A stretch of DNA of 64,000 nt from Bacteroidota bacterium (lineage in GTDB: Bacteria > Bacteroidota > Bacteroidia > AKYH767-A > OLB10). The translations under genes were made by a program, and so were the position numbers. Shown here one piece after another: positions 57,049-64,000 of the stretch; positions within the stretch are counted from its first letter, which is position 1; each line of letters begins with the position of its first letter. The notes beneath the pieces are model-generated. The model searched no databases, was not told where the DNA came from, and saw only the letters and a program-made list of their open reading frames with translations. Location: NCBI GenBank assembly GCA_016709725.1, contig JADJMG010000001.1:868001-932000 (forward strand). Reading direction: 5' to 3'.

Positions 57049-58818
57049 TTGGAGCGAAAACACCCAGACATAAAAAATGATTTGATTGTTTTGCAAGTGG
57101 CAGGACAATTATTTTTTCTTTGCTTAACGTTGCTTTCTCTCTATTTCTGGAAAGAGCGTCAAGCATTTGATGCCGCTCATTATTTGTTCGAAATCATTGA
57201 TCGAAAATTTTTCTATGTCGCCCATCAACGCCCCATCGGTATCGTTTCACAAGTATTGCCCGTTATCGGCGTGTGGCTACATCTCCCCTTAAAAGCCGTT
57301 GCCATTCTGTATAGTTTAGGAGATATCATTTGGTATTATCTTCTTTTTCTTTTGATGGCATATAAACTCGAAACGCGTCGTGGCATCATTTGTTTATTGC
57401 TGATTCTCTCCCTCACCATTCGCTATAGTTTTTTCTGCCCCGTAACGGAATTGCTGCAAGGATTAGCATTACTTCCCGTTTGGTTGTCATTGCTGGGACG
57501 CTCGTTTCGCTTTCGTTTTCCGATATTAATTAGTCTGATGGCGCTCATTATTTTTTCGCATCCATTATTATTTTACCCATTAGCGTTTACGTTTGCTTGG
57601 TGGTCGTTGATGAGAGCGGAAGGGGCAAAGTCCATCAACAGTGAAAAGAGCCGACTTCCAAAAATTCTGTGGCCTTCCTTGGTAATCCTAATGGCCTTGA
57701 AGTTTTTCTTGTTGGATAGCTACGACCACGATAAAACTTTTTATCCTGTGGTCTACAACGATTATGGATTTTTAAAAACGCTATCCATTGAAACCGTATT
57801 TGATTTGATGAAAGTGATTGCAGCTAATTACACCATTACTTCTTTGCTCTTCTTAGTGACCATCGCTATTTACGCGATGCAAAGAAGAATGAAATCGAGT
57901 TTACTCCTCATCGCTTTTGTTCTGGGTTATGTAATTATCATTGCTGCCACCCATCGCTTTGGTGGTATTAGTAATTATTCGGAACGCATGTTACTGCCCA
58001 TTCCGTTTATGATAGCCATGGCGGCTGCCGGAATTATTTCCTTGTCGCGCGTTTTTGTTCCGAAGCTGATGGCCTTCGTTGGACTCTCCCTCGTATTGCT
58101 TTTGCACCTGGATGTACTTCGTATCACCGCAAAGCCGTACACCTTACGTGTTGAACAAATGGAGTCGTTAACGAATATGTCGAGGAAGATTGGCATTCAG
58201 AAAGCGATTGTAGATGAAACTTTATTGGATCAAAATTCTTTTGCTATGAGTGGATGGAGTTATCCGATTGAAACGTTGTGGCTCTCGGCATTAAAGGGCC
58301 CCGATTCCTGCGTAAGTGTTATTCTCCAATATGAACATGTGGAACGAATCGCCCAACAAAAACATGCAGTTCGAGCTAACGAGTGGGTGAAGTGGACGGA
58401 AGTAATTTTACCACTCTCGGGGTTAAACGAAAACTACTTCAAACTTCCTACGGAAAGTTATTTATCATTAAATGAGTCGGGCACTTCGTATATAGATACC
58501 GTTAGACTTAAAATTCAATCCTCTTCCAAAATAAATCCGCAAAACTACGTCATCGCCTTCGAGCTTTTGCTTGGCAACAAAAAAGCCTTATTTAGTTCGG
58601 ACAGTACGTACTTGAGTTTACAAATTCCAAGCGGTCCACAAATTCGATTAACCGTTCCCTACACCCTTGTAGATGGCGGAATTTTATGGATGGAAGTTCC
58701 GATGGAAGGATTAGAAAACGAGGATCAATTGGAAGTTTTTCTACAGCAAGGACAAAAAACATTGGCACGAGAAAAAATTCAGTTTGCACATGGTCAATTT
58801 AGTTTCGTGAAACCTTAA
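57049..58818 (+). CDS. Polytopic membrane protein of unknown function
   Basis: 589 residues from a TTG at 57049 (the upstream frame stops without an ATG, and the first internal Met is at residue 103, inside a membrane helix). About ten hydrophobic helices lie in residues 15-360, for example QLFFLCLTLLSLYFW and MLLPIPFMIAMAAAGIISLS. The last 230 residues are soluble and beta-rich, probably extracytoplasmic. The layout recalls membrane glycosyltransferase-like proteins with a C-terminal domain, but no catalytic motif such as an N-terminal Asp-Glu pair is evident. Monocistronic. Confidence 0.7.
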   Translation: MERKHPDIKNDLIVLQVAGQLFFLCLTLLSLYFWKERQAFDAAHYLFEIIDRKFFYVAHQRPIGIVSQVLPVIGVWLHLPLKAVAILYSLGDIIWYYLLFLLMAYKLETRRGIICLLLILSLTIRYSFFCPVTELLQGLALLPVWLSLLGRSFRFRFPILISLMALIIFSHPLLFYPLAFTFAWWSLMRAEGAKSINSEKSRLPKILWPSLVILMALKFFLLDSYDHDKTFYPVVYNDYGFLKTLSIETVFDLMKVIAANYTITSLLFLVTIAIYAMQRRMKSSLLLIAFVLGYVIIIAATHRFGGISNYSERMLLPIPFMIAMAAAGIISLSRVFVPKLMAFVGLSLVLLLHLDVLRITAKPYTLRVEQMESLTNMSRKIGIQKAIVDETLLDQNSFAMSGWSYPIETLWLSALKGPDSCVSVILQYEHVERIAQQKHAVRANEWVKWTEVILPLSGLNENYFKLPTESYLSLNESGTSYIDTVRLKIQSSSKINPQNYVIAFELLLGNKKALFSSDSTYLSLQIPSGPQIRLTVPYTLVDGGILWMEVPMEGLENEDQLEVFLQQGQKTLAREKIQFAHGQFSFVKP

Positions 58819-59000
58819 TCCTGTTCAACGATATCATTATCAGTGATTTGAAAATTGTTTGTGATTATGTTTTTGAATTTCTAGTCTTGGAAACATGTTT
58901 TATTAAACCAGTTAGATTAGATTTAATGTAAACGTATGGTTGTTAGTTCTATAATTATTCATATAATTACATATCCAAATTGTAATTAATTCTAAATACC

Positions 59001-60893
59001 ATGCGTCAACTCTACTTATTACTAATCACTTTACTGTTCAGTTTTCATGCATCGTCGCAATGTACCGTAACACTTGCTTCTGTAAACAATGCTAATTGTG
59101 GGGCTAATAATGGGAGTGTTACATTAATGTTTTCGGGAGGTGTTGCTCCTTACTATGTTAATTTTAGTGGTCTTTTAGTAGGTAGTCCGCAAGGCCAACC
59201 TCTTGTCATCCCCAATTTAGCACCAGGGGGGTATGGTTTTAGTGTAACGGATGCAAGTAGTGTTATTTGTACTGGTTCTGCTAATGTCACGATAAGCTCT
59301 TGGGGTAATCCTATACAAGTAAATTTTACCATATCTCATCCAACTTGTCCTACTTGCACCGATGGTTCCATTCAAACCACTATTTCCGGTGGACTTCCGC
59401 CTTATTTCTATCAATGGAGCAACGGATCAACTCTGCTAAATCAAAGTGGTCTTGGTGCAGGAATTTATGTACTTTATGTTTACGATTCTACGGGCTGTTC
59501 TAGTGCCGACACAGTTGTACTAAGTTATGGCGGGGCTAATATTTATTCGATTTCTGGCAAAGCCTATTACGACATAGATAACGACAGTGCTTTTGGAATT
59601 AATGATATTCCTTTGGCCCAACAACAAATCGAAAAACAACCTTCTGGCCAAATTTTTTACACGGATCAGAATGGAGATTATATTTTAGGTGACACATCAA
59701 ATGCCGTTTTCTCTTTGACACATCTTTCTACCAATGGTTTTTCGGTGAGTGATGGTGTAACGTCTCACGGGGTTGTGGTGGGCGCTGCGAATCTTTCTGG
59801 ATTAAATTTCAACCTTGCTCCTGATTCCATGTTTCATTCCATCTCAGCATCCACCTTCACCGTAATTCCTCGATGTAATTCAAGTGTTGCATTTCAAACC
59901 TGCATTACCAATCAAGGTACCTATATTGATTCGGGAAGTGTTACTTTCAATTTTGATCCGTTGATGACGTATACGAATTCCAATCCTGCTGGAGTGGTGA
60001 GTGGAAATAGCATCACATTTACCTATTCTAATTTATTACCGATGGAAACAAGAACATTTTTCTCCACCTATTTGCTCCCCGGTGCAGGAAATACGATGTA
60101 CACATCAACACATGCCAGTACTTTTGATGGGTCAGGTTCCCTCTTAAGTACTGACACAAATTTAAATGCATTCGTTGTCCTCTGTTCTTGGGATCCAAAC
60201 GACAAAGAAGTTTCACCCATAGGAGTTGGTGCCAACCATCAAGTATTTATGGATGAAGAGCTCCGCTATCTTATCCGTTTTCAGAATACAGGAAATGATA
60301 CGGCCTTTAATATTATTGTGACGGATACCATTTCTCCTAAGTTAAATATTAATTCTTTATTTGTGATTTCAACCTCTCATTTATGCTGGATTGAAAAAAT
60401 TGGAGGCGAGTTAATGCGTTTTCATTTTGATGATATTCTGTTGCCTGATAGTAACGTGAATGAACCAGCAAGTCATGGTTACATTTATTTCAGAATAAAA
60501 GGAAGTCAGACAAATCCCGACCCAACAGTTGTGACAAATTCAGCTAATATTTATTTTGATTTTAATCCACCTGTTATCACCAATTCAACTTTAACTACTT
60601 TTAGTAATTCAACTGTGGGAATTGCTCCAATCAGTGGAAAAGAAGCAGGAACCATTCGATTGAGTCCACATCCAATGAATGAAAGTACGCTGCTCCTTTT
60701 TGATGGGATTAAAGATCATACTCACCTTCTTGAATTGATGGATATTAGTGGGCGAACCGTAATTCCGAACATCTCTTTTAAAGGAACTTCGTACCTGCTT
60801 CAACGTGAGTCTTTATCCAGCGGAACTTATTTCATTAAGATCACCGACATTCAAAACAAAGCGCTTTATTATACAAAAATGGTTGTTCGTTAG
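59001..60893 (+). CDS. Secreted SprB-repeat / DUF11-like protein with T9SS sorting domain
   Basis: 630 residues; the signal peptide ends HASSQ|C. Two SprB-like repeats (NANCGANNGSVTLMFSGG; HPTCPTCTDGSIQTTISGG, PPYFYQWSNGST) occupy residues 25-175. An SdrD-type region (SGKAYYDIDNDSAFGINDIP) follows, then the Bacteroidota domain with CSWDPNDKEVSP, LRYLIRFQNTGNDTAFNIIV and NSANIYFDFNPPVITN (DUF7619-like). The tail is T9SS type A (IRLSPHPMNESTLLLFDG, SGRTVIPN, SSGTYFIKI, MVVR). A surface or secreted structural protein; the ligand is unknown. Confidence 0.85.
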   Translation: MRQLYLLLITLLFSFHASSQCTVTLASVNNANCGANNGSVTLMFSGGVAPYYVNFSGLLVGSPQGQPLVIPNLAPGGYGFSVTDASSVICTGSANVTISSWGNPIQVNFTISHPTCPTCTDGSIQTTISGGLPPYFYQWSNGSTLLNQSGLGAGIYVLYVYDSTGCSSADTVVLSYGGANIYSISGKAYYDIDNDSAFGINDIPLAQQQIEKQPSGQIFYTDQNGDYILGDTSNAVFSLTHLSTNGFSVSDGVTSHGVVVGAANLSGLNFNLAPDSMFHSISASTFTVIPRCNSSVAFQTCITNQGTYIDSGSVTFNFDPLMTYTNSNPAGVVSGNSITFTYSNLLPMETRTFFSTYLLPGAGNTMYTSTHASTFDGSGSLLSTDTNLNAFVVLCSWDPNDKEVSPIGVGANHQVFMDEELRYLIRFQNTGNDTAFNIIVTDTISPKLNINSLFVISTSHLCWIEKIGGELMRFHFDDILLPDSNVNEPASHGYIYFRIKGSQTNPDPTVVTNSANIYFDFNPPVITNSTLTTFSNSTVGIAPISGKEAGTIRLSPHPMNESTLLLFDGIKDHTHLLELMDISGRTVIPNISFKGTSYLLQRESLSSGTYFIKITDIQNKALYYTKMVVR

Positions 60894-60909
60894 GCCGAAA
60901 GACTTAATT

Positions 60910-63087
60910 TTAAAATAAAAAAAACCCTTCCTTGAGAGGGCTTTTGCAATCACCTCTTCGCAAGTCTCTTTTTAAATAAAGACCCTGATCATTAAACCAG
61001 AGGTCTCTTTTATTCTTTTCTTCATAGGTGAATACTTTATTGATAAAATATACTCCAGAAGCTTTCTTACTTAAATCAACCTCTTGTTGCTGCCCTAACG
61101 GGAAGATAGTCTCAATTACTTTTCCAATGGCATCGGTGATTATTAAATTACTAACCGGTTTCGTAAATTTAATTGTAAAGACGCCATTATTCGGATTTGG
61201 ATAAAGTTGCATGCCAATTTCTTCCACCTCAGCAACACCAGCACAAGGATCTACAACAATTACACTTGTATCGCGACCCACACATCCTGCCGAATCAGTA
61301 ACCGCATAAATTACATTTTTGTTTCCAACTCCCGCTGTGGTGGGATTAAATGTATTTCCAGTGACACCTATCCCCGAGTAAACACCACCAGAAGGAGTTC
61401 CTGGGGTAAGTGTAATTGGACTAGCGTTAACGCAAAGCAATGTTTGTGTTTCAACATAACTAACGGCAGGCGCATTCATCGTCACCACCACCGTATCACT
61501 GGCCGTACATCCAGAGCTAGCCGTTACAAGCACCCAATAAGTGCCGCCGGTATAGATGCCGATGGATCCAATAGTAGATCCTGTATTCCATAAATAAGTA
61601 TATCCCGCTCCGTTTTGAGTACTCAGAGGAGTAAAGCCCTGACACATTGTAATATCATTTCCAAGGTTAGCCGTGGGCACGGTGAGTAAAGAAACAACGA
61701 GGGTGTCTCTGTTGCTACAACCCAATCCATCAGTAACCGTAACAGTATAAGTACCATTGTTCGTTACCGTAATGGTTTGTGTGGTGGCTGCATTGCTCCA
61801 TAAATAAGTCAATCCCGGATTCTGTGCATCTAACGTTGCCGCGGTACCGCAATATCCTAAATCAGGTCCAAGGTTTACGATGGGCAATGGATTGATCACC
61901 ACATCCACCGTATCCGCTCCCGAACATCCGTTGACATCCGTTACGATAACATAATAACTTCCACTCGCAGTGGCAGAAATCTGCGCGGTGGTTGCAGAGT
62001 TGTTCCATAAATAGGTGGCATTGGGAAATTGGGGAGATAATGTCGTGCTACCACAAGCAATAACATCACTTCCTAAACTAACGGGAATGAGTGCTGGACA
62101 AACGGAAATGTTTTTACAATGAACATTCGTACCGCCACAAGTATCCGTAACCGTTAAACATACTTGATAAGTGCCAAAGGTCGCATAAGAATGGGAAGGA
62201 TTGACGCTAGTATTTAACGGAGATGCATCACCGAAGTTCCAAGAATAACTTGCTGCATTCTGTGATGCATCGGTAAAATCAACAGTAGGATATGTGGTCA
62301 CATAACTATAACTTGCTAAAGCGGGCGCTGGACAAATAATTACAGTGGTACAGGCAGTATCACTACTACAATTACCGGTAACATAAGAACAAACGTTGTA
62401 TGTCCCGGGGGTGGCATAGGTATGGGTTGGATTAAAGACGGTGTCTAACGGTGATCCATCTCCGTAATCCCATACTGATGTAGCGGATGCTGAAAAGCCA
62501 TTACTAAAGGAATAGATCGTTCCTCCCTGCCAAGTATAAGTTATATTAGCCGTTGTTACAGTATCATAATACATCCAAACCCTGCTGATGCTTCCCGCCG
62601 TCTGCGCCCATAAATCATGTGGAACATTATTGCTTAAGTTGAACTGCATTCCAAAGCGGTATAACACTACAGGAAACCCATTAATACTTGTATGCGCAGT
62701 AGAATCGCTATAAGAATTCACGTTATCCCTATTTCCTATAATAGCGATTCGATCCCCAACATTAACTTCAATATTTACTGGGATCATTCCAGTTGAGGTG
62801 TCATTCTGTGTCAGGAAAAGAGTGGTGAATGAATTCGTGGTAGAAGGATAAATTAAAGGCACAGAGTCTAAACGAACCACCGCTATATTTTGTAGCCCAG
62901 CAGAGGCATCGGTAGGAACCTCTAAACCAGTAATCGTGAAACACGTAGGAGAGGTGAACCAATAACCTCTCACATTCCCTGTGAATGTAGTGAATTGAGG
63001 AGGAAGAGGCATTTGAATATAGTTTTGTGCTATGGTTAAATGACCAATGCTTAAAAACAATAGAAGAGTGAGTAGATTTTTTTTCAT
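60910..63087 (-). CDS. Secreted PKD/Ig-repeat protein with T9SS sorting domain
   Basis: 725 residues as read; the signal peptide ends LTIAQ|N. An N-terminal domain of about 160 residues is followed by two PKD domains (SVWDYGDGSPLDTVFNPTHT; YSWNFGDASPLNTSVNPSHS) and about four Ig-like repeats with TYLWSN / GTYTVTVTD motifs. The T9SS type A domain starts QLYPNPNNGVFTIKF and reaches SGVYFINKVFTYEEKN. After that the frame runs about 30 codons too far, through a terminator-like hairpin. A one-base shift would stop it right after KNKRPLV, so the true C-terminus is probably near 61005. Confidence 0.82.
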   Translation of the reverse strand: MKKNLLTLLLFLSIGHLTIAQNYIQMPLPPQFTTFTGNVRGYWFTSPTCFTITGLEVPTDASAGLQNIAVVRLDSVPLIYPSTTNSFTTLFLTQNDTSTGMIPVNIEVNVGDRIAIIGNRDNVNSYSDSTAHTSINGFPVVLYRFGMQFNLSNNVPHDLWAQTAGSISRVWMYYDTVTTANITYTWQGGTIYSFSNGFSASATSVWDYGDGSPLDTVFNPTHTYATPGTYNVCSYVTGNCSSDTACTTVIICPAPALASYSYVTTYPTVDFTDASQNAASYSWNFGDASPLNTSVNPSHSYATFGTYQVCLTVTDTCGGTNVHCKNISVCPALIPVSLGSDVIACGSTTLSPQFPNATYLWNNSATTAQISATASGSYYVIVTDVNGCSGADTVDVVINPLPIVNLGPDLGYCGTAATLDAQNPGLTYLWSNAATTQTITVTNNGTYTVTVTDGLGCSNRDTLVVSLLTVPTANLGNDITMCQGFTPLSTQNGAGYTYLWNTGSTIGSIGIYTGGTYWVLVTASSGCTASDTVVVTMNAPAVSYVETQTLLCVNASPITLTPGTPSGGVYSGIGVTGNTFNPTTAGVGNKNVIYAVTDSAGCVGRDTSVIVVDPCAGVAEVEEIGMQLYPNPNNGVFTIKFTKPVSNLIITDAIGKVIETIFPLGQQQEVDLSKKASGVYFINKVFTYEEKNKRDLWFNDQGLYLKRDLRRGDCKSPLKEGFFLF
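60921..60945. terminator. Terminator-like hairpin between convergent genes
   Basis: AAAACCCT and AGGGCTTTT can pair (one bulged C) around TCCTTGAG, with A and T runs on both sides. It lies between the convergent genes at 59001-60893 and 60910-63087, and overlaps the suspect end of the latter. Confidence 0.5.
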
Positions 63088-63273
63088 CGGATCCGGTTTA
63101 CTTGGTTGAATAACAAACTTAACAAAATTTTTTACAAAAAAAATGTGTTTCTTAGAATTAACCTTTTATCTCTTTCGTTGTTCCGATTTTTTAAACCATG
63201 AATTGATGATGAACATGGCTTTTTATCATAAAATAGACCCTGATTGGATCATTTTTATAGTAAAAGTAGATGG

Positions 63274-63281
63274 TATCTTTG
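63274..63281 (+). promoter_or_regulatory. Promoter -7 element of the peroxiredoxin gene
   Basis: TATCTTTG is an exact TAnnTTTG, with T-rich sequence (TTTTTA, 63252-63257) at the -33 distance, 59 bases before the ATG at 63341. Confidence 0.5.
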
Positions 63282-63340
63282 CAGTCTGAAAAAATGGTAG
63301 AAAATCTATCAAAATTGAATTCAATTATAAAATAAAGAAA

Positions 63341-63988
63341 ATGGCAGTATTAGTTGGAAAAAAGGCACCTCATTTTATCGCAAAAGCGGTAATAAATGGT
63401 GGAGAAATTGTAGATGGATTTAGCTTAGATCAATTCATTGGAAAGAAATATGTAGTCTTGTTTTTTTACCCAAAAGATTTCACTTTCGTTTGTCCCACAG
63501 AGCTTCATGCTTTTCAAGAAAGCTTAGAAGAGTTTAAAAAAAGAGATGTAGAAGTAATCGCTTGCTCAACCGACACGGAGCAATCTCATTGGGGTTGGTT
63601 ACAAATGACCGCACATCAAGGGGGAATCAAGGGAGTAATGTATCCTATTGTTGCTGATACAAACAAAACCATTTCGGCTGCTTATGATGTTTTAGCTGGT
63701 GAATATTTTACCGACGATGAAGGAACCCTTCATGCCGATGGTGAAATGGTAGCATACCGTGGATTATTTCTCATTGACAAAAAAGGTATCGTACAACATC
63801 AACTTGTAAATAATATGCCTTTAGGTCGCAATGTTCAAGAAGCGCTGCGTGTTGTAGATGCACTACAATTCAATGAGGAGAATGGTGAGGTTTGCCCTGC
63901 TAATTGGGTGGCTGGTGCTGAAGGAATGAAAGCAACACACGAAGGTATTGCTGGATATTTAGCTTCTCAAGTTGCGGAATTAAATTAA
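63341..63988 (+). CDS. 2-Cys peroxiredoxin (AhpC/Prx1 class)
   Basis: 215 residues. The peroxidatic Cys51 lies in FYPKDFTFVCPTE and the resolving Cys185 in GEVCPANWVAG, so it is a typical 2-Cys peroxiredoxin. Other landmarks are DTEQSHWGWLQM and YRGLFLIDKKGIVQHQLVNN. The C-terminal helix after the resolving Cys (YLASQVAEL) ends without the YF motif in its usual form. It reduces hydrogen peroxide and organic peroxides in the cytoplasm using thioredoxin or AhpF-type donors. It is monocistronic as far as the window shows. Confidence 0.95.
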   Translation: MAVLVGKKAPHFIAKAVINGGEIVDGFSLDQFIGKKYVVLFFYPKDFTFVCPTELHAFQESLEEFKKRDVEVIACSTDTEQSHWGWLQMTAHQGGIKGVMYPIVADTNKTISAAYDVLAGEYFTDDEGTLHADGEMVAYRGLFLIDKKGIVQHQLVNNMPLGRNVQEALRVVDALQFNEENGEVCPANWVAGAEGMKATHEGIAGYLASQVAELN

Positions 63989-64000
63989 AAGAAGATTTCT

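Overview
The window is chromosomal DNA from an uncultured, AT-rich member of the Bacteroidota. The signs are: many secreted proteins ending in a type IX secretion (T9SS) type A sorting domain (ending LVVE, MVVR or MVKL); TTTG-N19-TAnnTTTG type promoters; almost no Shine-Dalgarno signals; SprB-type, GloVer-type and SBBP-like repeats; and Bacteroidota-style versions of housekeeping genes. No plasmid, phage or IS element is visible.

Layout. 1-6.2 kb: three secreted beta-propeller/T9SS proteins on the minus strand around an SOS-associated peptidase (SRAP). 6.4-10 kb: an RsuA/RluB pseudouridine synthase with a long basic repeat arm, a YraN-type nuclease-fold protein and an LD-carboxypeptidase. 10.1-11.8 kb: broken small secreted genes. 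11.9-17.6 kb: metG, an esterase, a secreted endonuclease I and a small membrane protein. 17.6-22.4 kb: an arsenic module (arsR, arsM, arsC, an aquaglyceroporin, a rhodanese-thioredoxin lipoprotein, with an MFS transporter upstream) with two ArsR-type palindromes. 22.4-24.1 kb: tRNA-Arg(CCT), a cyclase-family protein and a thioredoxin-like lipoprotein. 24.2-31.1 kb: a TetR-controlled ABC efflux operon (TolC, HlyD, two ATPases, two permeases) with two TTAACCA-NN-TGGTTAA operators. 31.3-39.1 kb: a minus-strand operon of four secreted proteins (SprB/GIGT adhesin, clan GH-A glycoside hydrolase, two related propeller proteins). 39.5-47 kb: xseA-xseB, small envelope proteins, an EamA transporter, and rbfA / methyltransferase / LolC-type permease. 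47.3-55.9 kb: two giant paralogous subtilisin-like secreted proteases. 56-64 kb: rsmI, a membrane protein, two convergent T9SS proteins and a 2-Cys peroxiredoxin.

Two features colour the whole window. First, about a dozen conserved genes carry single-base frameshifts, mostly in A/T homopolymers. I read these as probable sequencing or assembly indels, and annotate each such gene as one locus. Second, the gaps (and one gene) are packed with short repeat families: the 18-bp palindrome TCCCGATAGCTATCGGGA, the 16-bp palindrome TCGCGAAGCCTCGCGA, 7- and 8-bp tandem arrays, and a dispersed element of about 100 bp. They sit nested inside one another. The 18-bp palindrome with a pyrimidine-rich tail occurs three times inside the pseudouridine synthase gene, where it is translated as PDSYRDS. 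This repeat system is the most unusual thing in the window; no clearly new enzymatic or defence system was found.
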